A stretch of 33,336 nucleotides of DNA from Bacteroidales bacterium (GTDB lineage: Bacteria; Bacteroidota; Bacteroidia; Bacteroidales; VadinHA17). Positions 15,835 through 23,165 of this stretch are shown piece after piece. The position numbers and the translations under genes are program-made. The DNA is taken from NCBI GenBank assembly GCA_024763075.1, contig JANTGF010000044.1, positions 1 through 33,336 on the forward strand. The letters run 5' to 3'. The notes beneath the pieces were generated by a model. It searched no databases and was not told the DNA's origin. It saw only the letters and a program-made list of their open reading frames with translations. Within the stretch, counting starts at the first letter, position 1, and every line of letters starts with the position of its first letter.

Positions 15835-17445
15835 ATGAAAAAACTAATTTTATTAGTAGCTCTTGCAGTAGCAACAATAGCTACTAAAGCACAAGAACGG
15901 AAGTATGCACCTCTTCCCAAAGATATACCTACTGTTGAAAAAGTAAACTCTAAAATTGGCAAGCTTGAAATGCCAAATGGATATCCAACAAGTGCCACTG
16001 CTAAAAAATTGGAAGACGAGATTCTTTATGTTCACGCGGTAGAAGCCTACCTTAATTCGATTCATGGAGTATCCTTATGGGCTATGAGGAAAGGATTCTT
16101 AGAAGTAGGTGTGAAAGATAATGAGTTTTTAGTCTTTCCAAACATGATGGATGGAAATCAACTATTTTTAACTGCCAATATGGATACATATTATTACATG
16201 AGCTTCATTGACCTCTCAAACGGACCTGTAATTGTAGAAACTCCCGTTGATGCTCTTGGAGTTATTGATGATATGTGGTTTAATTGGGTAACAGACTTTG
16301 GTCTTCCTGGTTCTGACAGAGGCGAAGGTGGTCGCTACTTACTTGTACCAGATTGGTATGATGGACAACTTCCAGATGGCGGCTTTTATGTTCGGCGATC
16401 AAAAGCAAATCATGTTTGGTTAGCAGGCCGATCATTTTTAGAGAATAATTCTCCAGAAAAAGCTATAAATGATGCTGAGGTTTTAGCAGTATATCCATAT
16501 TCCCCAGGTGGCCAAGGAACATCTATTGGTGATTATTTAAATGGCGATGCCAAATTAGGATCTCTTTCAAAATATAAAAAAGCAAAAAAGATTGATGGAA
16601 CGGGAATTACCATCAACACCCTCCCTCCATCAAATTATCAACATTTTGTAATGTTGAATGAAATGATTCAAGAGGAACCTGCTATTTCTATGAATCCTGA
16701 AATTGGAGGTTTAGCCGCTGCAATTGGTATCGAAAAAGGAAAGCCTTTTAATCCAGACGAAAGAACAATCGGCATTCTTAATAAAGCCGTTGAAGTGGCC
16801 AATGCTTATGCTCGAACATCAGCAGTTGGGGCGTTGCCTAGCAAAGGCTTTGATTATTATGGAGGTAATTCTGGTTGGTGGAATCCTTTGTTCGAAGGTG
16901 GATATACTTTTACTACACCTCCGCCAGAAATTGGAGTAAAAGGCGAAGTTATACCTTATGAATATACAGCTGCAAAACGTATTGCCGCCCGGGCATCGTT
17001 TTTCTATTTTGCTACTGGCACTACACCTGCCATGTGCATGCGATTAACCGGTATCGGTTCTCAATATCTTATGAATAATGTTGATGAAAACGGTAATCCT
17101 TTGGATGGAGGTAAAACATATAAAGTAACTTTCCCGAAAGATATTCCGGCAGAAAGATTCTGGTCTGTAACCGTTTACAATATGCAAACACGTTCCATTA
17201 TTCAAACGGATCAAAAATTCCCTAGAGCAGGAAGTCAGTCGTTCCCAACGCCTGCAGCACAAGAAAACAAGGATGGCTCAACTACTATCTATTACGGACC
17301 AACAAAACCTGAAGGTGTTTTTGAAGGGAACTGGGTACAAACGAATGCCAATGAAGGATGGTTTCAGCTTCTAAGATGTTATTCGCCAAGTAAAGCTTTC
17401 TTTGATAAAACATGGCAGGCTGGTAAGCTAGAACTTGTAAAATAA
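15835..17445 (+). CDS. Secreted DUF1254/DUF1214 protein
   Basis: 536 residues from the ATG at 15835, which begins directly with a signal peptide (MKKLILLVALAVATIATKAQ); an in-frame ATG at 15811 would put eight charged residues before it. The N-terminal half (~70-190, LFLTANMDTYYYMSFIDLSN, PVIVETP) fits DUF1254, and the C-terminal part (~400-515, FWSVTVYNMQTRSIIQT, TIYYGPTKP, NWVQTNANEGWFQLLRCYSP) fits DUF1214. The two usually occur together in secreted proteins of unknown enzymatic role. It follows the sulfatase by 47 bp, probably in the same operon, and a broken second copy lies just downstream. Confidence 0.9.
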   Translation: MKKLILLVALAVATIATKAQERKYAPLPKDIPTVEKVNSKIGKLEMPNGYPTSATAKKLEDEILYVHAVEAYLNSIHGVSLWAMRKGFLEVGVKDNEFLVFPNMMDGNQLFLTANMDTYYYMSFIDLSNGPVIVETPVDALGVIDDMWFNWVTDFGLPGSDRGEGGRYLLVPDWYDGQLPDGGFYVRRSKANHVWLAGRSFLENNSPEKAINDAEVLAVYPYSPGGQGTSIGDYLNGDAKLGSLSKYKKAKKIDGTGITINTLPPSNYQHFVMLNEMIQEEPAISMNPEIGGLAAAIGIEKGKPFNPDERTIGILNKAVEVANAYARTSAVGALPSKGFDYYGGNSGWWNPLFEGGYTFTTPPPEIGVKGEVIPYEYTAAKRIAARASFFYFATGTTPAMCMRLTGIGSQYLMNNVDENGNPLDGGKTYKVTFPKDIPAERFWSVTVYNMQTRSIIQTDQKFPRAGSQSFPTPAAQENKDGSTTIYYGPTKPEGVFEGNWVQTNANEGWFQLLRCYSPSKAFFDKTWQAGKLELVK

Positions 17446-17606
17446 AAGGGATCACATGGGGTTCATTCAGTACATGGATAAATCGAATTGTAGTAAATCA
17501 GTTTTTACATAATAAGAGAAGACTGATGGAAGGTAGTCGGAAAGATTTTGATGATTTCTCAATTCTGTAAAACGACCTCCCTATTCTGGAATTGACTTTA
17601 AAATGA

Positions 17607-17950
17607 CGAAAAAATCACAAGGAAACGTTGTCTGATCCAATTCCTGCCAAGGCATTTTGGTCGTTTATGGTGTATGATAATCAAATGCGTTCTATTTTAG
17701 AAACCGAAACAAAAAACAGGTGGGGTTGATAGCAATCTGAAAGGAATCAAAAAAGAAAAAGATGGTACCGTTCCCATTTATTTTGGCCCTAAACCACCAA
17801 AGGGTCAAGAAAAGAATTGGGTGCAAACCATGCCAAACAAAGGATATAATGTACTGTACTGTACTGTTAAGATTATATAGCTCTCTTCAACCATGGTTTG
17901 CCAGAACTTGGGTACCTGGTGACTTTGAATTAGTTGAACATAAGAATTAA
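17607..17950 (+). pseudogene. Remnant of a second DUF1214-type gene, two frameshifts
   Basis: Three frames read in succession reproduce the C-terminus of a DUF1214 protein. Frame one (17607-17729) gives DPIPAKAFWSFMVYDNQMRS and stops at TGA 17727. Frame two (to TAG 17878) gives KDGTVPIYFGPKPPKGQEKN and WVQTMPNKGYN. Frame three (17864-17950) gives LLRLYSSLQPWFARTWVPGD. The first break sits at an A6 run (17711-17716). The second is at three tandem GTACT copies (17851-17865): removing two restores Asn-Val-Leu-Leu-Arg in frame. The N-terminal DUF1254 part is absent or unrecognisable in 17446-17606. It resembles the intact neighbour only moderately, so it is an old paralogue, not a fresh duplicate. 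Confidence 0.85.
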
Positions 17951-17954
17951 AAAA

Positions 17955-18446
17955 ATGAAAAATTATATTATTACACTTTTAGTTTTACCGTTTCTGGTTA
18001 GTTGTTCTACAGAAAATAATAATTCTGAAAAAAACATCGCTGTGGTTGAAAAATATATTGAGGCAGTTGAAAATATGGACTTTAACACAATGACATCCTT
18101 ATTAGACGATCAGTACGTGGGGCTTGGGCCTTCATACACTGATTCGATTAATAAGGAACAAGCTGTTGCAAGCTGGAAATATAATGTGGAGAATCTGTAT
18201 GAAGGAATTGAATATACGAGAGAACAGCATGCACCGGTGTTTATAAAACAAGGATCCAATAAAGGAGAATGGGTTTCAAGCTGGGCAGAATTAAATATCA
18301 CCTACAAAAACGGTGAAAAAGTGGTAATCTGGGCCAAAACAGCTTATAAGATCGAAAAAGACAGGATTGTTAAAAGCTTTACTTTTTATAATGAAGCAGA
18401 TGTTTTAAGGCAATTGGGATATGTTTTTATAAAGAACGATTTATAA
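17955..18446 (+). CDS. NTF2/SnoaL-like lipoprotein
   Basis: 163 residues from the ATG at 17955, chosen because it starts the lipoprotein signal MKNYIITLLVLPFLVSC directly; an in-frame ATG at 17934 would put seven polar residues in front. After the lipobox, the pattern VVEKYIEAVENMDFNTMTSLLDDQYV is the helix/turn opening of NTF2-like (SnoaL) domains, followed by the curved sheet strands (EWVSSWAELNITYKNGEKVV, RIVKSFTFYNEAD). No catalytic residues were recognised. Starts 4 bp after the DUF1214 remnant. Confidence 0.75.
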   Translation: MKNYIITLLVLPFLVSCSTENNNSEKNIAVVEKYIEAVENMDFNTMTSLLDDQYVGLGPSYTDSINKEQAVASWKYNVENLYEGIEYTREQHAPVFIKQGSNKGEWVSSWAELNITYKNGEKVVIWAKTAYKIEKDRIVKSFTFYNEADVLRQLGYVFIKNDL

Positions 18447-18473
18447 ACGATTAAGATTATAAATTAAAATAAA

Positions 18474-19010
18474 ATGAATCAGATTAAATTAGTAGTTGCA
18501 ATCCTTATGATTGCAGGAATTAGCGAGGTAAAAGCACAGGTGCCGGAAACACAGGCATTACCTGACACATCAAAAATGACCTATAATCAAATTTCTCAGT
18601 CGCTCGGGTTATTTCTTTATCCAACCAAAGGGCAAAGCCACCAACAGCAAAAAAAGGATGAATTTGAATGTTATAAATGGGCAATGGAACAATCGGGAAT
18701 TGATCCCTTAAATCTCCCCAAAATAGAGGCAGAAGTTCAGTCCGGGCCAACCGGGGGGGCTGTTAGAGGTGCGGCCCGGGGTGCGGCAGCGGGAGCAGCT
18801 ATTGGAGCCATTACAGGCGATGCAGGCGAGGGTGCAGCTATTGGCGCAACAGCCGGAGGGATGCGCGGTATGAGAAAAGGCAGGCAGGCACAGGCTCAGC
18901 AAAACCAACAGTCTCAGGCGAATGCAGCGGCTGCCGAAGATGAACTAAAGAATACTTTTATAAAAGCTTTTTCAGTTTGTATTGAAGGCAAAGGTTATAC
19001 GGTAAAATGA
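18474..19010 (+). CDS. Secreted glycine-zipper protein
   Basis: 178 residues with a signal peptide ending in VKAQ. A polar segment with an isolated Cys (DEFECYKWAMEQSGIDP) precedes a glycine zipper (~93-132): repeated GxxxG/AxxxA spacing in GGAVRGAARGAAAGAAIGA and GEGAAIGATAGGMRG. A Gln/Ala-rich linker (QAQAQQNQQSQANAAAAED) and a short C-terminal segment with a second Cys (FSVCIEGKGYTVK) follow. The two cysteines may pair. Gly-zipper proteins associate with membranes or self-assemble; this one resembles the YMGG-type family. It lies between the NTF2-like lipoprotein and the barrel genes, all on the plus strand. Confidence 0.75.
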   Translation: MNQIKLVVAILMIAGISEVKAQVPETQALPDTSKMTYNQISQSLGLFLYPTKGQSHQQQKKDEFECYKWAMEQSGIDPLNLPKIEAEVQSGPTGGAVRGAARGAAAGAAIGAITGDAGEGAAIGATAGGMRGMRKGRQAQAQQNQQSQANAAAAEDELKNTFIKAFSVCIEGKGYTVK

Positions 19011-19033
19011 TTGAATGATTGAATGATTGAATC
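19006..19033. repeat. 8-bp tandem repeat (GAATGATT, about 3.3 copies)
   Basis: The 8-mer repeats head to tail across the TGA stop (19008-19010) of the glycine-zipper gene. Because the stop lies in the first copy, changes in copy number would only alter the spacing to the next gene. Confidence 0.8.
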
Positions 19034-19068
19034 GTTTCTTTAAATGATAAAACCGGAATTAAACTTTG

Positions 19069-20052
19069 ATGAACAATAAATTTATTTTAATTGTCGCGAT
19101 ACAAATTTTACTACTTCTAAGCATAACATTGGATTGTTCTGCCCAGAAAAAAGAGAAACCGCTGATAGACACACTGGACAATGCTTTTGACCTTAGTCAT
19201 TACCTCTATGATCTTCACGGCTTTTTGCCGGTTATATCTCCAATTACTGAACCGGCAGTAGGTTATGGGGCTGCAGCAGCAGGAATGTATTTCATTCCAA
19301 AGAAGAAAAGTAATGATCTGAAATTTCAAATGCCGGATATTGTAGGGCTTGCCGGAGGACTTACAGCAAATGGTACCTGGTTTGCCGGGGGTGGGTATTT
19401 TGGTTTTTGGAAAAAGGACCATATTCGATATCGTGGAATTTTTGGTTATGGCGATATAAATCTAACGTTCTATGGTTCAGAAAATCCTGCAAAATTTTCA
19501 ATTAGCACTTACTTTTTGTTGCAACAGGCAATGTTCAGGCTGGGTGATAGTAGGCTTATGTTGGGAGGAAAGTATCAATTGGGGAAATCCACGATAACAT
19601 TTTTTGAAGATAGTGATATTCCGGGAATCAATCCATTCGACCTTGACATGGTAAATAGTGGCATTGGATTGATATCTGAATATGAGAATTATAATAATAT
19701 ACTTTCTCCCACAAAAGGTTTAAGGGTAAATCTAAGCTATGATCAGTATCTGGAAGTAATGGGGAGTGACCGAAATTTTGGCCGGTTCACTTTGTTTTCG
19801 CATTTTTACCAACCTATTATCAGAAAAAAGTGGATAGCTGGCTTTAGAATGGAATCTCAGTTGGCAACAGGGGACCCTCCTTTTTACATGACGCCATTTT
19901 TAAACTTAAGAGGGGTGCCGGTTATGCGCTATCAGGGAGAATTGGCGGCATTGGTTGAGACGGAGCAGGAAATTATGCTTACTGGAAGATGGAGTATAGT
20001 GGGCTTTGGTGGTTATGGCAGGGCATTTAAATCATTGGATAGTATGTCTTAA
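19069..20052 (+). CDS. BamA/D15-type outer-membrane barrel, interrupted by an in-frame TAA
   Basis: 327 residues from ATG 19069 (a TTG precedes it by one codon). Signal peptide ends LDCSAQ. No POTRA domain is visible; the rest reads as the 16-stranded D15 barrel type: PITEPAVGYGAAAAGMYF, NILSPTKGLRVNLSYDQYL, PFLNLRGVPVMRYQGE (the LRGxxxxRYxG barrel-lumen signature), then TGRWSIVGFGGYG. It ends at TAA 20050-20052, but the same frame continues for 46 codons with the expected last strands (GAGFRYLIARLLG, DWAFYVVVGSSWMK) to TAA 20191-20193. As written the product lacks its final strands and beta-signal, so it is probably non-functional unless the stop is read through or is a sequencing error. Confidence 0.85.
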   Translation: MNNKFILIVAIQILLLLSITLDCSAQKKEKPLIDTLDNAFDLSHYLYDLHGFLPVISPITEPAVGYGAAAAGMYFIPKKKSNDLKFQMPDIVGLAGGLTANGTWFAGGGYFGFWKKDHIRYRGIFGYGDINLTFYGSENPAKFSISTYFLLQQAMFRLGDSRLMLGGKYQLGKSTITFFEDSDIPGINPFDLDMVNSGIGLISEYENYNNILSPTKGLRVNLSYDQYLEVMGSDRNFGRFTLFSHFYQPIIRKKWIAGFRMESQLATGDPPFYMTPFLNLRGVPVMRYQGELAALVETEQEIMLTGRWSIVGFGGYGRAFKSLDSMS

Positions 20053-20193
20053 GGTTCATCAGCATGGAATACAGGAGCAGGGTTCCGCTACCTGATTGCC
20101 CGGTTACTTGGCTTAAAAATGGGCATTGATGTTGCCAGGGGACCTGAGGATTGGGCGTTTTATGTAGTTGTTGGAAGTTCGTGGATGAAATAA
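20053..20193 (+). pseudogene. Severed C-terminal strands of the D15-type barrel gene
   Basis: 46 in-frame codons directly after TAA 20050, encoding GAGFRYLIARLLGLKMGIDV, ARGPEDWAFYVV and a terminal aromatic Trp-Met-Lys. This is the normal C-terminus of the barrel. No start codon or separate promoter is apparent, so it is not an independent gene. Confidence 0.8.
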
Positions 20194-20230
20194 TTCTTAG
20201 TGTCTTTTAAGCAAAAATTACACTTACCAG

Positions 20231-20262
20231 TTGAATTTTCATTTAATAATGACTTATATTTA
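20231..20262 (+). promoter_or_regulatory. Candidate Bacteroidota promoter for the PorT-type gene
   Basis: TTG (20231-20233), 21 bases, then TATATTTA (20255-20262), seven of eight positions of TAnnTTTG. It would start transcription shortly before the ATG at 20287 and suggests this barrel gene has its own promoter. Confidence 0.4.
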
Positions 20263-20286
20263 CCAATTCGAAAATAAGCAGTTAAA

Positions 20287-21078
20287 ATGAAGAAAATCTT
20301 ACTTGTATTTTTCACTTTATTCATAGGTATCCAATCACATTCGCAGGTGCTTATATCTTTATTACTGGGTGATAAATTGAATTCTCCAAACCTGGAGTTT
20401 GGCCTCGAAGGAGGAATCAACTGGACAAACATATCAGGTTTGGAGACAAATAATTATTCCCGTAAATGGAATCTTGGGTTTTATTTTGATATCCGCCTGA
20501 AAAACCAATGGTTCCTTTATACAGGTGTTTTAGTAAAATCCAATATGGGCGTTGATAAACTCACGGACAAGGATCTGGACTTTCTTGGGGCTACTATTTA
20601 TAAAGACTTTGAAGATCCTAATTTGCGGGCACAGGGGGATTATAGCCAAAAGATGAATTATTTTTTAGTACCTGCACTTGCAAAGTATAAGTTTAAAAAC
20701 CATATGTATGTGGAAGCCGGGCCTCAATTTGGCCTGATGTCCAAATCATGGGTGGAATTCGAATCGGATATTGAGGGCAGGGATGCTATTATTAAAGAGT
20801 ATAATAAAGAAAAGATAAAAAAGCTGGATGCTGGTATTATGATTGGAATGGGATATACCCTCTTTAAAGGATCTGGTTGGACATTGGGAGCTAAATATTA
20901 TTATGGCTTTGTGGATGTATATAAAGACAGGGCGGGGACCAAAAACAGTTCAATATTCCTAAAATTAAATATTCCCATTGGGGCAGGGGAAGGCGCTAAG
21001 CAAAAAGCCGCAGAAAAAGCCGCAAAAAAGGCAGCAAAAAAGAAAGCACGCCAAGAAGCAAAAAATAATAAAAAGTAA
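20287..21078 (+). CDS. PorT-family outer-membrane beta-barrel protein with Lys/Ala-rich tail
   Basis: 263 residues. Signal peptide ends QSHSQ. The body resembles the small barrels of the PorT/OMP_b-brl family common in Bacteroidota: FGLEGGINWTNISGL, NLGFYFDIRLKNQWFLYTGV, NYFLVPALAKYKFKNHMYVE, AGPQFGLMSKS, GIMIGMGYTLFKGSGWTLGA, and last strand NSSIFLKLNIPIG. About 28 residues rich in Lys and Ala (KQKAAEKAAKKAAKKKARQE) follow, probably helical and strongly basic, after the strand that normally ends the barrel. Role unknown; transport or envelope structure is typical. The gene is intact, unlike the barrel genes on each side. Confidence 0.8.
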   Translation: MKKILLVFFTLFIGIQSHSQVLISLLLGDKLNSPNLEFGLEGGINWTNISGLETNNYSRKWNLGFYFDIRLKNQWFLYTGVLVKSNMGVDKLTDKDLDFLGATIYKDFEDPNLRAQGDYSQKMNYFLVPALAKYKFKNHMYVEAGPQFGLMSKSWVEFESDIEGRDAIIKEYNKEKIKKLDAGIMIGMGYTLFKGSGWTLGAKYYYGFVDVYKDRAGTKNSSIFLKLNIPIGAGEGAKQKAAEKAAKKAAKKKARQEAKNNKK

Positions 21079-21099
21079 AATACATATATTTAAATCATA

Positions 21100-22044
21100 A
21101 TGAAAGTTTTCAATAGAATCTCAATCCTTTTGGTCTTATTTTTATTTTTGATTGCTCAAAAAAGTCAGGCACAATATGCCTCAAAGAAAGTTAGGTCTGT
21201 CCACCAGGTATATACCGATAGCCTGAAAAATATTGAATACAACTATACTTTTCCAATTTGGGGGCAGGGGGCATACTCTAAGGGCTTTGATATTCCTTAT
21301 CCTATTGGTATAATGACAAATGGGATCTGGATGGACCAGGGGATACTGATTGATAATATGCAACTTGGAATAAAGACTGACAACCAGGATATCCCATTGA
21401 CCCCTGTTGATTTTATTGGATTCGGTGACAATACAAACACTTCCTATTCGGTTAATGTAAGGCCTGATATCTGGATTTTCCCATTTCTAAATGTATATGG
21501 ATTGTTTGGTTTAGGAAACTCCCATACAGAAGTATTCCTAACGGAACCTGTAGATCTTAAATCAGTGGTAGATCAGGGAATCCGGACGATGGGCTTTGGT
21601 ATTATGGGAGCAGCCGGAATCGGGCCAGTGTGGTTGTCGGTTGATGCCAATTTTACATGGAATAAACCAGAATTGCTGGATAAGGCCACCAGGGTTAATG
21701 TATTGGGTTTACGTTTGGGCCATACTTTTATTTTTAAAAAACATACCGAAAGTAACATTGGCTTATGGGTAGGTGGCATGCGCCTGGCTATGGCTACTGA
21801 AACAAGTGGTGCAATAAAAATGATTGATGCCCTGCCACCAGAAACATGGGAGCGAAGGGATGAAATTGTTAGTGACTACTGGAACTGGTACGATAATGAA
21901 GCTACTCTACCACAAAAAAAAGTTGCAGACAAGGTGCTTACACCAATAGTGGATCGTCTTGAGAATGCAGACGGGGAGATGGTAATCAGATATGGAATGG
22001 ATAAGCAAACAAAGCAACTTTGGAACGGGGTAATTGGTATATAA
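21100..22044 (+). CDS. Predicted outer-membrane barrel protein, interrupted by an in-frame TAA
   Basis: 314 residues with a signal peptide ending in SQAQ. Alternating strands (YSVNVRPDIWIFPFLNVYGL, GFGIMGAAGIGPVWLSVDAN, VNVLGLRLGHTFIFKK) and a loop with ATETSGAIKMIDALPPETW suggest a transporter-like barrel; I do not recognise a named family with certainty. It ends at TAA 22042-22044, yet the same frame continues 37 codons (YQLNKRWQFRTEAGIIGDRK, ALFSVNYRFLGF) to TAA 22156-22158, exactly the kind of final two strands a barrel needs. The sequence just before and after (VIGI, then YQLNKRW) would join well with Gln, i.e. CAA changed to TAA. 22 bp after the PorT-type gene. Confidence 0.8.
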   Translation: MKVFNRISILLVLFLFLIAQKSQAQYASKKVRSVHQVYTDSLKNIEYNYTFPIWGQGAYSKGFDIPYPIGIMTNGIWMDQGILIDNMQLGIKTDNQDIPLTPVDFIGFGDNTNTSYSVNVRPDIWIFPFLNVYGLFGLGNSHTEVFLTEPVDLKSVVDQGIRTMGFGIMGAAGIGPVWLSVDANFTWNKPELLDKATRVNVLGLRLGHTFIFKKHTESNIGLWVGGMRLAMATETSGAIKMIDALPPETWERRDEIVSDYWNWYDNEATLPQKKVADKVLTPIVDRLENADGEMVIRYGMDKQTKQLWNGVIGI

Positions 22045-22158
22045 TATCAGTTAAATAAAAGATGGCAGTTCCGTACAGAAGCCGGAATTATTGGTGATAG
22101 AAAATCAGCTCTTTTTTCTGTAAATTATCGCTTTTTGGGTTTTCGTACAAAAAATTAA
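22045..22158 (+). pseudogene. Severed C-terminal strands of the barrel gene at 21100
   Basis: 37 in-frame codons after TAA 22042, encoding two amphipathic strands that end in an aromatic-rich beta-signal-like motif (VNYRFLGF). No start codon at the front; not an independent gene. Confidence 0.8.
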
Positions 22159-22160
22159 CG

Positions 22161-22219
22161 AAAGTGTCAGCCTGTTGATGCATTTATTGCAAAAAAGTGT
22201 CAGTCTATTGATATTTATC
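22161..22219. repeat. Direct repeat, 26-bp unit, two copies
   Basis: AAAGTGTCAGCCTGTTGATG begins at 22161 and AAAGTGTCAGTCTATTGATA at 22194, 33 bp apart. The copies match at 17 of these 20 positions, then drift. They lie in the gap between the interrupted barrel gene and the convergent minus-strand gene. Confidence 0.7.
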
Positions 22220-22236
22220 AGTAATTTTTATTAGCC

Positions 22237-23028
22237 TTATTCATCAAATCCTGGCCGGATAAAACTCCTGGCTCCCGGAATTGTATGTTCAAGCGACCTC
22301 CGGAGTTTACCTAAGAATACCAGTATTTTTAGCGTTTCGTCTTCCATTCCCGGGAAATGCTGCATTAAACCGGCCCATGCAGCCATGGTCCTGTCAATAG
22401 CTATCAAAGCAATTTTAGCAGAACCCTCGAAGTCTTTGGGCATATCCTCAAGGATTTCCGGAACCTCCTCCATTTTCCCTGTAATGGCCCGCATTATTTT
22501 AGGGTAAAGGAAATGCTGGTACCACCTCAGCACTTCAATGTTGTCTTTTATTTCATTCACTGTTTTTTTTGGAAACCGGCCGGAAAAACTGATCTTCTCA
22601 ATGAATTGTAAATCTGATTCTCCGGACTGGATCAGGTCTGTTGCAGAATCAAACCAATTGTTCATTAATTCCGAATATTCCAGAGCCGCTTTGGAACAGG
22701 GATGGTTATGCGCGATTTCATCCCGCTTTTTCTGTCCTTCAATTTCTTTATCAATATCAATATCATTCAGATCAATACCCTCTTCCTCTGCCAAATCCTG
22801 AATCATCTCAAGGGCTATTGAAAATGAATCTTCAATTTTTTTCCAGAAATCTGAGTTCTCCAGGTCAGTATCTTCAGGGTCATCAGATATCTGTTCCTCT
22901 TGTTCCATCTGAAACTGTAAACAACGTGATGTGAAAGTACAACGTTCACACCACCGGTCGCAATAATTGTATATCCCGGGGATGTTATCGGGGTTGGCTG
23001 CCATTTCATGTAAGCGGTTTCTGTCCAT
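22237..23028 (-). CDS. Conserved-looking cytoplasmic protein with CX3CX2CX5C motif, function unknown
   Basis: 263 residues from the ATG at 23028 (reading leftwards); an upstream in-frame ATG at 23106 would add 26 residues of basic, promoter-like sequence and is rejected. The N-terminus holds YNYCDRWCERCTFTSRC (Cys23, 27, 30, 36), a likely Zn or Fe-S site. An acidic stretch and a mainly helical remainder with HNHPCSKAALEYSEL follow, then RWYQHFLYPKIMRAITGK, DRTMAAWAGLMQHFPGMEDE and a C-terminal PGARSFIRPGFDE. No signal peptide or membrane helix. No family name recognised. It is divergent from the GH16 gene, with about 137 bp between starts. Confidence 0.8.
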   Translation of the reverse strand: MDRNRLHEMAANPDNIPGIYNYCDRWCERCTFTSRCLQFQMEQEEQISDDPEDTDLENSDFWKKIEDSFSIALEMIQDLAEEEGIDLNDIDIDKEIEGQKKRDEIAHNHPCSKAALEYSELMNNWFDSATDLIQSGESDLQFIEKISFSGRFPKKTVNEIKDNIEVLRWYQHFLYPKIMRAITGKMEEVPEILEDMPKDFEGSAKIALIAIDRTMAAWAGLMQHFPGMEDETLKILVFLGKLRRSLEHTIPGARSFIRPGFDE

Positions 23029-23165
23029 GATGTATTTTTCTTTCCTTTTTCCCTGTGTCAGACAAATTATTTTACTCAAATATACAGTCTGATTTTTGCT
23101 TCGCAAAATTTATCTTTGATCTGTAAAGTTTTGCTTATTTTTATGTCCTTAAAAAATGGGACAAA

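Noticed and set aside
20050-22044. Genome-wide reassignment of UAA to Gln or Glu
   Set aside because: Many intact genes in the window end in TAA at the expected family length (galM, arylsulfatase, DUF1254 protein, PorT-type protein, RND pump), and TAG and TGA are also used as stops.
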